A stretch of DNA of 64,000 bases from an uncultured bacterium (GTDB lineage: Bacteria > Cyanobacteriota > Vampirovibrionia > Gastranaerophilales > Gastranaerophilaceae). Where the stretch lies: assembly GCA_948684385.1 (NCBI GenBank), contig CAPQCU010000008.1, positions 22,073-86,072 of the forward strand, in the 5' to 3' direction. The notes below the pieces were generated by a model. That model was not told where the DNA came from, made no database searches, and saw nothing but the letters and a program-made list of their open reading frames with translations. Of the stretch, positions 8,557-16,393 are shown one piece after another. The translations under genes and the position numbers were made by a program. Position 1 is the first letter of the stretch. The number at the start of each line of letters is the position of its first letter.

Positions 8557-9329
8557 ATGTTTTGTTAGCAGGCTCGGTTGAGTCTCCGGCTCTTGAGCTG
8601 CTTTTCAAGTCGAAATATTTAAACAAGCTCTACACCAACTTTGAGCTGCCTAATATTCCGGATATAAGGTTTAATACGTTCAAAGAACTAGCAAAAAAAT
8701 GTAAAGCTCTAAAGATTGACCTTGTGCTTGTGGATGATGAGAAATTTATTTTGCAGGGAATTGCAGATGTCTTGAGAGCAAATTTTGTTAACTGTTTTGC
8801 GATAAATTCTTTCTGGACTCAGCTTGTTTTATCTAACGATTTTGCGCATAAAATGTGCGAAAAATATGGGATTGAAACTCCTGAAATATTCAAATATCCG
8901 CAGGAATACCCCTTAATTGTCCGTGCTGACGGGGTTAGAGAGGAGGCGAATTCTCTGCAGGATATAATTAATATCAATAAAAAAATTGTTAATTGCTCGC
9001 AGGAAATTGCAAATACTATTTTTTTAGAACGCTTTATTGACGGGGAAAAAGCAACTTTGACTTCTATTTTTGACGGAAAGCATTTGATAACTTTTTCTGA
9101 TAAAGAAATTGCAGAAGATTTAATCAAAGAATACAACTCAAAGCTTCAAAATATGTTTTTAGCTGAAAATTCAAATTTTATCGGTTATATCAATTCAGAA
9201 GTTATTCTAAAAGAACAAGCCCTCTTCAATATCGGTTTTAATCTTAATTTTCCCGTTATTAAAGAGGATTTGTTGTATCTTTTGATTTCTGTGATTTATC
9301 AGAAACTTACAGAGATTACTCTGAGATAA
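8544..9329 (+). CDS. PurD-like (GAR synthetase fold) protein, divergent
   Basis: ATG at 8544 is chosen because GGAGGA lies 8 bp upstream, inside the PurN-like gene. The 261 residues follow the PurD (phosphoribosylamine-glycine ligase) order: an N-terminal NVLLAGSVESPALELLFKS, the segment IDLVLVDDEKFILQGIADVL, then KMCEKYGIETPEIFKYPQ, and an ATP-grasp-like part (PLIVRADG, FLERFIDGEKATL, LFNIGFNLNFPVI). It is much shorter than PurD (about 425) and lacks the usual G-x-G-G-R-E-H motif, so the substrate sites look altered. Coupling with a PurN-like gene suggests a paired, repurposed purine-type function. Role unknown. Confidence 0.55.
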   Translation: MPALNVLLAGSVESPALELLFKSKYLNKLYTNFELPNIPDIRFNTFKELAKKCKALKIDLVLVDDEKFILQGIADVLRANFVNCFAINSFWTQLVLSNDFAHKMCEKYGIETPEIFKYPQEYPLIVRADGVREEANSLQDIININKKIVNCSQEIANTIFLERFIDGEKATLTSIFDGKHLITFSDKEIAEDLIKEYNSKLQNMFLAENSNFIGYINSEVILKEQALFNIGFNLNFPVIKEDLLYLLISVIYQKLTEITLR

Positions 9330-11202
9330 GCTTGTCAGCAAGCGGCGATTCGACTTTTCCGTTCAAAGTTTTAGAAACTTTTTTGATATTTTCTGCCATT
9401 TTTTCCATTTCAGGAGTCCATACAAAGTAGTCTGTAACATATTTTTCACCTTTAGAAAAATCGCCTTTGAGCTGAACTTGAATGATTTCTTCAAGCATTT
9501 TTCTCGCAGTCGGAACCATTTTGTCTATGTTTACGTTCAAAACACCCTCAGGAGAAATCTCAATTGCGCCTTCTTTTATGAAATAATAATTCTGCATAAC
9601 CGAACGAACTCTGTGAGCCTGACTCAAAGTAGGTTTTGACATCATCATATTATCAGCTGCATAAGTTACGATAATCTGCTCACGCTGTTCAGGAGTGTAC
9701 ATTCCGGCTTCGGTCAGAATATCAAGCATTGCAAGAGAAATCATATCGGCTTTATTCTCTTCGATAATCGATTTGTATTTGCCTAAACCTTCGGTACCTG
9801 ATTTTGGTCCAAGTGAATGTCCGTTTTCGTGTCCTACAGTAAACCAGTGGTCAGCTTCGTCGTTGTAATATTTATGCAGTTCAGGATTTAATGTAGCTTC
9901 AAGTCTCTTTTTCATTTTTTCACGCGCATCGTCAGAAGTAATTAAACGAATTTGCCTGTGGTAAACATTTCTTCTTCCGCCGTCAAGTTCTTTGATTGAA
10001 AGCTTGTCATCGTTTGGAAGGTTTTCAGCAAGAGTAATCCCTGCTCTAAACTCTCCGACATCGCCGGTTACGGCAACTAAATCAGCGTCAACCATTGTCT
10101 GTTTTGACTCTTTATCAGGAGAAATATTCTGGATGTAATCATCCTTAAACGGCATATTTTGAGCCATAAGAGGAAGGAATTTTTTTACATTTAAAATGGA
10201 GTCTGTACCTTTCTTGTTAATGATTCCTACTCTGCCTCCTAAGAAATCTTTTGCAACAGGGGTAATTCCGTTTTCGTCAAGCAGAGCTTTAAGCTCAGGG
10301 TTTTCAACCACTGTCTCTGTAAGCTCATCTGAATAGTTTTCTCTTGTGATTGTAAACTCTAACGGAGTGTCTTGAAGAGTTGCCCATTTTTTATCAGCGT
10401 AAGCGTCAAGCATCGGGTCAGCTGTTCTCAGCGCTTTTGCCTGCAGCTTAAGAAACTCGTTAAAATCTGCGTTTGTTGAAGTTTCAGCCGCTTTTTCAAG
10501 CTCTGATGCCATATATGCAAAATCGTCTTTGAACTTGTCAACGTAATCTGTTGCAACAAGGGCGTTTCCAACTCTTTCTACAACAGAGCGCTGGTTAAGG
10601 ATTTTTGCAACTTCATCAACTTTGCCGTTATTGAGCATATTTATAAGGATTGTGTGGAACTCTTCTTTTTCCAAATCCTGCGGGTAAACACCTTTACCCG
10701 GTCGCATTGAAACTCCTTTTGCAAGTTCAATCATGTTGCTTTCTCTGTCAAGCGAACAAACGCCTTTCTGCGCATCAAAAAGAATTTTTGTGAGTTTTGC
10801 CTGCTCGTTTCCTTTTGAAATCTCAGCTTCCAAATATTCGCCAAAAGGCAGGTTATTCGGGTTATCAAGCTGCATGTTTATTTTATCCAAAACAACGGCT
10901 GCTTTTACAAGATGTTTTAGAGCTTCTTTGTCACCTTCTGCAAGCTCTGTATACTCAGGCGCATCAACTGCAAGCATTTTCTTTGTTGTTAAGTAATCTT
11001 TATGTGTACGTTTTTTCAATTCTTCCATTGAAAGATTCATTTCAAAATCTTTCTTGCCAATGTTCACGTTGTTAATCATGCTCATTTTATCAAGCTCCTT
11101 TATTAATTTGTCTTCTTGCGGTTTAAAAACCTGCGGTTCTTGCTTTTCAATTCTTCCGCGGGTTGTTAAATTATTTATTTTATTAATCGGGTTAATATTC
11201 AT
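9316..11202 (-). CDS. M49-like (dipeptidyl-peptidase III-related) metallopeptidase
   Basis: Start taken at ATG 11202, giving 628 residues, because translation further upstream would run into the structured RNA element. The zinc-binding pair is HENGH (in WFTVGHENGHSLG) and, about 25 residues later, EENKAD. This matches the HExxGH / EExxAD arrangement of family M49 with a one-residue shorter first motif. Members remove dipeptides from peptide N-termini. The N-terminus MNINPINKINNLTTRG resembles other N-termini in this window. The gene end overlaps the converging PurD-like gene by 14 bp. Family call is by motif; substrate unknown. Confidence 0.65.
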   Translation of the reverse strand: MNINPINKINNLTTRGRIEKQEPQVFKPQEDKLIKELDKMSMINNVNIGKKDFEMNLSMEELKKRTHKDYLTTKKMLAVDAPEYTELAEGDKEALKHLVKAAVVLDKINMQLDNPNNLPFGEYLEAEISKGNEQAKLTKILFDAQKGVCSLDRESNMIELAKGVSMRPGKGVYPQDLEKEEFHTILINMLNNGKVDEVAKILNQRSVVERVGNALVATDYVDKFKDDFAYMASELEKAAETSTNADFNEFLKLQAKALRTADPMLDAYADKKWATLQDTPLEFTITRENYSDELTETVVENPELKALLDENGITPVAKDFLGGRVGIINKKGTDSILNVKKFLPLMAQNMPFKDDYIQNISPDKESKQTMVDADLVAVTGDVGEFRAGITLAENLPNDDKLSIKELDGGRRNVYHRQIRLITSDDAREKMKKRLEATLNPELHKYYNDEADHWFTVGHENGHSLGPKSGTEGLGKYKSIIEENKADMISLAMLDILTEAGMYTPEQREQIIVTYAADNMMMSKPTLSQAHRVRSVMQNYYFIKEGAIEISPEGVLNVNIDKMVPTARKMLEEIIQVQLKGDFSKGEKYVTDYFVWTPEMEKMAENIKKVSKTLNGKVESPLADKLISE

Positions 11203-11240
11203 TTTTGCACTCTTGAAAATTTTTGAAAATGGGTTAAAAT

Positions 11241-11424
11241 GAGAATACAGGCATGGGTATTGCATCTACCCATACCCGCAGCCCTAATTAAATAGGACTT
11301 TGGGTTCGAGAATTAGTATTATTAATAATGCTAATTCTCTTGCATTGATTTCAACTAACATTTTCACCTCCTTTCTTGTTGAAATTAGTTGAAATGCCGG
11401 TTAAAATCTTTAGCCTGTATTCTC
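11241..11424 (-). ncRNA. Structured RNA-like element, copy A (upstream of M49-like gene)
   Basis: Read on the minus strand, it is closed by GAGAATACAGGC (11424-11413) pairing with GCCTGTATTCTC (11252-11241). Inside are an 11-bp helix ATTTCAACTAA/TTAGTTGAAAT (11395-11385 with 11358-11348), an AU-rich hairpin (11339-11308), a weaker hairpin (ACCC...GGGT around CCTA/TAGG), and ATGGGTA-7 nt-TACCCAT directly abutting the closing helix. The second helix's loop holds AAGGAGGT. A 25-codon open frame (11361-11284) begins 4 nt after it, but most of it overlaps the AU-rich hairpin. A second copy lies at 61152-61435. Function unknown. Confidence 0.6.
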
Positions 11425-11476
11425 TTTTTAAAGTTCAGGACTTAATTGTAACATATTTTTGTAAATGTATCAATGT

Positions 11477-12304
11477 TTAGAGCATATTCACGTTTGTTTT
11501 GCCAAACTTTGCAGACAAATCGTCAATGTGATGAATTAAATAAACAAACGGCTCTAAATCTTTTTCGTTTAAGTCAACAATTGCACCCCAGTCGGTTCTG
11601 GCATGGTGTGCTGCAATCATTTTAGCAACGCGTTTAAACCCTGCTGACATGCAGATTGTAAACCCGTACTGAGAATGTGAAACCCATTCTTTTCTAAAGT
11701 TTTCATCATAATCAATCAAACCGGATTCTGTATTAACTTTGTATTCAAAAATCTTGCCGATATCGTGCAGCAGGCAGGCTGCAAAAACTTCATCATGATT
11801 AACGCGCTGGAAAAAAGCCTGCATGTTGACTTCTGCATATTTTAAGCATTCCAGTATGTGAACCATAAGCCCTCCCACATAATTGTGGTGCATAAGCTTT
11901 GCGGCAGGCATAATCATAATTAAATCTTTGTGTTTTGTGTAAATATCCTGCACAAAACTTTTAAGTTTTTCGTCTTTAATTTTTTCGATGAATTCAGAAA
12001 GCTCGGTGAAAGCTTGATTTCTTTCATCTTCATCAAGCCCGATTTTTGCTTCTTTGATAAGCTCAAGAGAAGATACGAGGCAGTTATTGTATTTTTCGTT
12101 AAAAGAGCCGGATACTATTCTGAGTTGATTTCCGCATCTGAATAACTTTGAATCCATTCTGTTCAAAGCTTCTTCCCAGAGAATGCAGTTTAAAGCTTCG
12201 CCGTTAGCGGGGTCTTTTAACTGCAATTTACCCATTTTTGTGCCGGATTTTGTGTCTCCGACTGCGAAAGTTACAACTTCGTAGATAATATCTGTGCTAA
12301 ACAT
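11477..12304 (-). CDS. YhaM-like HD-domain 3'-5' exoribonuclease
   Basis: 275 residues. An N-terminal OB-fold-like part (about residues 10-80) precedes an HD phosphohydrolase domain. That domain has HHNYVGGLMVHILE (first metal His), AACLLHDIGKIFEY (the HD pair), HSQYGF and IAAHHARTDWGA. This order is that of YhaM/CBF1, which degrades RNA and ssDNA from the 3' end using a divalent metal. Compared with YhaM (about 310) it is slightly short at the C-terminus. It stands as a single gene on the minus strand, with the structured RNA element downstream of its stop. Confidence 0.75.
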   Translation of the reverse strand: MFSTDIIYEVVTFAVGDTKSGTKMGKLQLKDPANGEALNCILWEEALNRMDSKLFRCGNQLRIVSGSFNEKYNNCLVSSLELIKEAKIGLDEDERNQAFTELSEFIEKIKDEKLKSFVQDIYTKHKDLIMIMPAAKLMHHNYVGGLMVHILECLKYAEVNMQAFFQRVNHDEVFAACLLHDIGKIFEYKVNTESGLIDYDENFRKEWVSHSQYGFTICMSAGFKRVAKMIAAHHARTDWGAIVDLNEKDLEPFVYLIHHIDDLSAKFGKTNVNML

Positions 12305-12342
12305 TTTATTCTCCTAATTTTACAAGGATTATAACATGAAAG

Positions 12343-12651
12343 CTATTTTTTATCTTCTTTATTGCTTTTGTTATCTTTTTCAGTCTGTTCAATTGCGTGT
12401 CCGAGCATTCCTCCGGCTGTTCCCATTGTTGCAGCATAAGCTGCGTAAGCAATCGGAGCGGCTGCACCTCCGCTGATTATTGCAAGAGCGCCAAGACCTA
12501 ATACTGCTCCCCAGCCCATACCTTTTACAACTTTTTTACCTTGAAAATTAACTGTGTCTTGCTGCGGCTCAGAGTTCAATTTGCGGGCAATATTTACTTT
12601 TGAACAGGAAGTACGACAAGGCGCATAATTTTGGATAGCAGAGATTTTCAT
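12343..12651 (-). CDS. Small glycine-zipper membrane protein with N-terminal NF-x-G signature
   Basis: 102 residues. The first 40 residues contain MKISAIQNY and DTVNFQGKKV, the short signature seen in several proteins here. A Gly/Ala-rich hydrophobic segment follows (about residues 44-88, GWGAVLGLGALAIISGGAAA...), typical of glycine-zipper helices that pack or form pores, and then a very polar tail (TEKDNKSNKEDKK). No enzymatic motif is visible. Function unknown; membrane insertion is likely. Confidence 0.6.
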   Translation of the reverse strand: MKISAIQNYAPCRTSCSKVNIARKLNSEPQQDTVNFQGKKVVKGMGWGAVLGLGALAIISGGAAAPIAYAAYAATMGTAGGMLGHAIEQTEKDNKSNKEDKK

Positions 12652-12696
12652 AATTCAATCCTCATTCATAACACACCCATGCATAATATCATAAAC

Positions 12697-12723
12697 ACCT
12701 CGCTTTGTCTACCGTATCGAGGT
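12697..12723. promoter_or_regulatory. Inverted repeat between divergent genes
   Basis: ACCTCG and CGAGGT are separated by 15 bp in the intergenic space between the glycine-zipper gene and the Hcp-like gene. It is a possible operator, low certainty. Confidence 0.3.
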
Positions 12724-12778
12724 ATTAACTCTATCGGGGAATAAAAAAAATTGTGATTAAGCTTATCATTAAACTGCT

Positions 12779-14353
12779 ATGAATTTTAATTTTAATGAAG
12801 ATTATCAATATGACAGCTGTATTTCAAGAGGGCTGTGTTCAATAAATCCGAGAACATCTTCCCTGCAGGAAGTTCTTGTTTTATATCTTAAGCTGACTTC
12901 TTATTATGCTTTAAAACTTTATGAGAACGGGCATCCGGATGAAGATGCGAGAAATATTATTTTGAATACTATCTCTGTGATGGTATCAAATTTTGAGTTC
13001 TCAGAAAACGATTTTAAGACTTTGACGGCTGAGTTTAATAAAATACTCCCGCCCCTTATTGAAAAATACAAAACTATCTGTAAGGAGAAAAATGCGGAAC
13101 CGGATTTTATGGAGTCCAGCTTGAAGTTCAATCAGGGAACTGACATCATTAAGTCTATTCAGCTTGGAGAAAAAGAGTTTTTGAAAAAACTCAAAAACAT
13201 ATCTCCCGAACTTCGTGATTTGTACAGAATTTCTTTTGTGCTTGCAAAAAGTATTTGTATTAATATCCTTGATTTAGAGACATTTGGCGTTGATGCAGAA
13301 GAAGGATATCTCTCTATTTTAAAGCTCTTAAATTCTTTGAATGCAAATACTCAGGATACCGAAAAAATTAAAGAAATGATTGAAGAGATTTCAAGGGTTG
13401 ACAATACTTTGATGAATTCTTTAAAAACAGCCCGCGAGCAGAGATACGGGAAGGCAGGAGTCAAAGAAGTTTCTTACACAACAACTCCAGGTAAAGCTAT
13501 TCTTGTTGTAGGATCTAATATTCGGGAGCTTGAAGATATTCTTGAAGCTATAAAAGACGAAGAAATAGATGTTTATACCCATGATGAGATGATTCTTGCA
13601 AATACTTATCCAAAGTTTGCAGAATACAAAAACTTAAAAGGTCAGTTTGGACAGGGAATAGAAAACTGCCTTCTGGATTTTGCAACATTTCCGGGGCCGA
13701 TTATTCTCACAAGACACTCGCTTTATAATGTGGAAAACCTTTATAGAGGGCTTTTGTTTACAACTGATTTTGCAACTTCAAAGGGTGTAATTTCTATTAA
13801 AGATAAAGATTTTTCAGAAGTTATTCAGTCTGCAAAAGATGCAAAAGGTTTCAAAACCGGCAGGCAGTGCGAAAGCGTAAGCGTCGGCTTTGATTACGAT
13901 GCTGTTATAAGTGAAGTTAAAGAACGCATTGGACGCTATTCACATGTTTTTGTAATAGGGCTTGGAGCTTATACTCTGGAGCAGAAAGCTTATTTTGAAA
14001 AACTCCTGAGTCAGGCTCCTGAGGATGTCTTGATAATTTCGCTTTCATACTGTGTTCAAAGAGAGAATGTAATTTGTTTAAATGCTTGTTTTGATACGTT
14101 TGCAATAACGGCTATTACTGACAGGCTTATTAAAGAAGTTCAGACTCCTGTGACAGTCTTCTTCCCTAAATGTGACAGACATACGATTTCTCAGATGATA
14201 TATTTATCGCAGGATGAAAACGTGAATATTTTTGTCGGTAAATGTACTCCTATTATGCTCAATCCAAATATGATGACAACTTTTCAAAAGGTTTTTAGAG
14301 TTAAAGGTTTGACTTCCGTTAAGAAAAATCTTGAAGAAATTCTGGGTAAGTGA
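12779..14353 (+). CDS. Hybrid-cluster-protein (Hcp)-like, divergent
   Basis: 524 residues, similar in length and order to hydroxylamine reductase/Hcp. The N-terminal CISRGLCSINPRTSSLQEVL recalls the Hcp cluster region, a helical domain follows, then PGKAILVVGSNIRELEDILE and DVYTHDEMILANTYPKF (Hcp: V-Y-T-H-G-E-M-L). The next segment ends FPGPIILTRHSLY, where Hcp has T-N-C, and the 'G-G-C-D-G' persulfide site reads IGLGAYTL here. Several hybrid-cluster cysteines therefore appear lost. It may bind a different cofactor or act as a scaffold or sensor. A CpaE-like gene follows at 60 bp. Confidence 0.6.
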   Translation: MNFNFNEDYQYDSCISRGLCSINPRTSSLQEVLVLYLKLTSYYALKLYENGHPDEDARNIILNTISVMVSNFEFSENDFKTLTAEFNKILPPLIEKYKTICKEKNAEPDFMESSLKFNQGTDIIKSIQLGEKEFLKKLKNISPELRDLYRISFVLAKSICINILDLETFGVDAEEGYLSILKLLNSLNANTQDTEKIKEMIEEISRVDNTLMNSLKTAREQRYGKAGVKEVSYTTTPGKAILVVGSNIRELEDILEAIKDEEIDVYTHDEMILANTYPKFAEYKNLKGQFGQGIENCLLDFATFPGPIILTRHSLYNVENLYRGLLFTTDFATSKGVISIKDKDFSEVIQSAKDAKGFKTGRQCESVSVGFDYDAVISEVKERIGRYSHVFVIGLGAYTLEQKAYFEKLLSQAPEDVLIISLSYCVQRENVICLNACFDTFAITAITDRLIKEVQTPVTVFFPKCDRHTISQMIYLSQDENVNIFVGKCTPIMLNPNMMTTFQKVFRVKGLTSVKKNLEEILGK

Positions 14354-14364
14354 TTTTAAGATAT

Positions 14365-14402
14365 TTACCACGGCTTTAATTTGATGTATATTAGAGTGGT
14401 AA
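14365..14402. promoter_or_regulatory. Inverted repeat upstream of cpaE-like gene
   Basis: TTACCAC (14365-14371) and GTGGTAA (14396-14402) flank the region just before the AGAGAGG ribosome binding site. It is either an operator or a leader hairpin. Confidence 0.35.
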
Positions 14403-14413
14403 GAGAGGTTATG

Positions 14414-15568
14414 ATGCAAAATTTATCCACAATTTTTATTCTTGATAAAAACGAAAACTCCAGAGAAATTCTAAAATCATTTATGGAAGGGCTTGAGTTT
14501 GTAGAAGAAGTTAAGCTTTTTGATGATTACAAAAAAGGGTATGAAGAAATCAAACAAGCTTCAAATCCGATTGTTGTAATGGATATTTCAGATGAATTTT
14601 CCGGTCTTGATGAAATTGCTGAAAGCTTGAAACTTGTGACTTCAAAAATCATAATCACTTCGGTAAATTATTCCACAAATACGATAATCAAAGCTTTGAG
14701 GCTCGGCGCAAAAGAATTTTTGCCAAAACCGGTTTTAAGGGAAGACTTAATCCGTGTTATGACGATGCTTTCAAGTATTTCGCCCGATAGCGAAACTTCA
14801 CAGTCTAAAATTATTACGGTTTATTCCAATAAAGGCGGAATTGGTAAAACAACTATTGCAGTAAATCTGGCTTCCGAGCTTGCAAAAATTACAAAAAATA
14901 AAGTTGCTCTTGTCGATTTGAACTTACAGCTCGGTGATATTTCAACTTTCTTAAACATAAATCCGCCGTTTGATGTCAATTATGTTATAAAACGTTTATT
15001 GGACAAAGAAGAAAACGTCTTTATTAAAGGTTTTGAAAAATACAAAGACACATCTCTTTATGTTTTATCAGACCCGAGCTATATTGAGCAGTCTGAAAGC
15101 ATTACGACACAGCAGATTACGGACTTATTTGCAGCTTTGAAAAAAGTTTTCCCGTATATTGTGGTTGATATGTCATCAAGCATTGACCCGATTTCATTGA
15201 AAATTTTAGACAGCTCTGACTGGATACTTTTCACTACGATTGTTAATATTCCTGCGATTAGAAATGCTCAGAGGTGTTTAAACTTGTTCCGTTCAAGAAA
15301 ATATCCGAAAGATAAAGTTAAAATTATTATAAATCGTTATATGGAAAACGACGAAATTAAGATTGAAGATATTGAAAATACTCTTGGAGAACAGGTTTAC
15401 TGGAAAATTCCTAATAATTACTTCACAATCATGGAAGCAATTAATAAAGGTACTATTATTTCTGATGTTAACTCAGAATCAAATATCGGTAATAGTTTCA
15501 GAGACTTTGCTTCAAAAGTTTCGGATGACATTATTGAACAGTCGGTAATTCAGTATATAAGAGGATAA
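14414..15568 (+). CDS. CpaE/TadZ-like receiver-ATPase
   Basis: Start at the second of two adjacent ATG codons, which has better spacing from GAGAGG. The 384 residues comprise a response-regulator-like N-terminal domain (about 1-125) and a MinD/ParA ATPase domain with the deviant Walker motif YSNKGGIGKTT at about residue 140. CpaE/TadZ proteins position secretion or pilus machines at the cell envelope. The receiver domain keeps acidic residues (VVMDIS) and may or may not be phosphorylated. A membrane protein gene follows 3 bp downstream, so the two are probably co-translated. Confidence 0.8.
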   Translation: MQNLSTIFILDKNENSREILKSFMEGLEFVEEVKLFDDYKKGYEEIKQASNPIVVMDISDEFSGLDEIAESLKLVTSKIIITSVNYSTNTIIKALRLGAKEFLPKPVLREDLIRVMTMLSSISPDSETSQSKIITVYSNKGGIGKTTIAVNLASELAKITKNKVALVDLNLQLGDISTFLNINPPFDVNYVIKRLLDKEENVFIKGFEKYKDTSLYVLSDPSYIEQSESITTQQITDLFAALKKVFPYIVVDMSSSIDPISLKILDSSDWILFTTIVNIPAIRNAQRCLNLFRSRKYPKDKVKIIINRYMENDEIKIEDIENTLGEQVYWKIPNNYFTIMEAINKGTIISDVNSESNIGNSFRDFASKVSDDIIEQSVIQYIRG

Positions 15569-15571
15569 ATA

Positions 15572-16393
15572 ATGTTCAGCTTTATAAAAGAGAGTTTTGC
15601 TCTTACAAATAGAAACATAATACTTGCTACTCCGTTAATATTTTTCTCGCTTATTTCAAACTTGTATATATTATTTTCACTTGGAGGAAGCTTAGTCAGC
15701 CTGCTTATTGCCTTTTCTCTTTTTATTTTAATGGTGGGTGCGTTTATATCCGGCTGGGGATATATGCTGAAGCTCTGTGTATCAGACAATGAACACGAAG
15801 ATGCAAGTTCTCTGATTAAAGAGTTTCCGGCTGGTGTCGGAGAGTATTTTCTGCCTGTTTTAGGTTCGATGCTTATTATATTTGTGATTTCATCATTGAT
15901 TTTTGCCGTGACATTTTTTACCGGCATGAAATTAATCGGAGATGTGGGAATTCCTCCGGAAGCTCTCAATGGAATGCTGGCATCTTCTACGGCTTTAAAA
16001 GACTTTGTAACTTCACTTTCAGATGAGCAGCTTCTTAAGCTGAATGCCTGGAACCTTCTTTTGCTTGCCGGCATGATTGTAGAGTACTTTGTTGTTCTGT
16101 TTTATTTTCCGGCTCTGTTTTTCAAATCAAAAAATCCTTTGAAAGCTTTGGTTTTCTCTTTGAAAGATTTATTTAGCAGAAAATTCCTTAATAATTTATT
16201 ATTGTACATAATACTTTTTGTTTCATATTTCGTTCTGTCATTATTGACAATGTTTTCCGGCATGAATGTTTTTACACATTTTATTTTTACGCTTGCAAAC
16301 TTTTACTACATGGTGTTTGCAGCCGTGTTAATTTCGAATTATTATTACAAAAATTTTGTTAAAATCGGCGGAAACCTGGATAAGACTGTTTAA
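15572..16393 (+). CDS. Polytopic membrane protein, unknown function
   Basis: 273 residues with five to six hydrophobic segments (about residues 15-35, 40-62, 98-120, 158-182, 205-230 and 240-262). No catalytic motif is visible. The gene follows the CpaE-like gene by 3 bp and its stop overlaps the converging TPR gene by 4 bp. The architecture recalls DUF4013-like or YciC-like membrane proteins, but I cannot assign it. Confidence 0.6.
   Translation: MFSFIKESFALTNRNIILATPLIFFSLISNLYILFSLGGSLVSLLIAFSLFILMVGAFISGWGYMLKLCVSDNEHEDASSLIKEFPAGVGEYFLPVLGSMLIIFVISSLIFAVTFFTGMKLIGDVGIPPEALNGMLASSTALKDFVTSLSDEQLLKLNAWNLLLLAGMIVEYFVVLFYFPALFFKSKNPLKALVFSLKDLFSRKFLNNLLLYIILFVSYFVLSLLTMFSGMNVFTHFIFTLANFYYMVFAAVLISNYYYKNFVKIGGNLDKTV

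Noticed and set aside
11284..11361. 25-codon minus-strand frame (MLVEINARELALLIILILEP...) with a perfect AGGAGGTGAAA site
   Set aside because: Most of it coincides with the AU-rich hairpin and other helices of the structured RNA, and copy B does not keep an equivalent ATG frame. A coding role is not excluded.
11241..11424. 6S RNA
   Set aside because: Length and closing helix fit copy A, but copy B has 284 nt and both have several independent hairpins rather than one rod with a central bubble.
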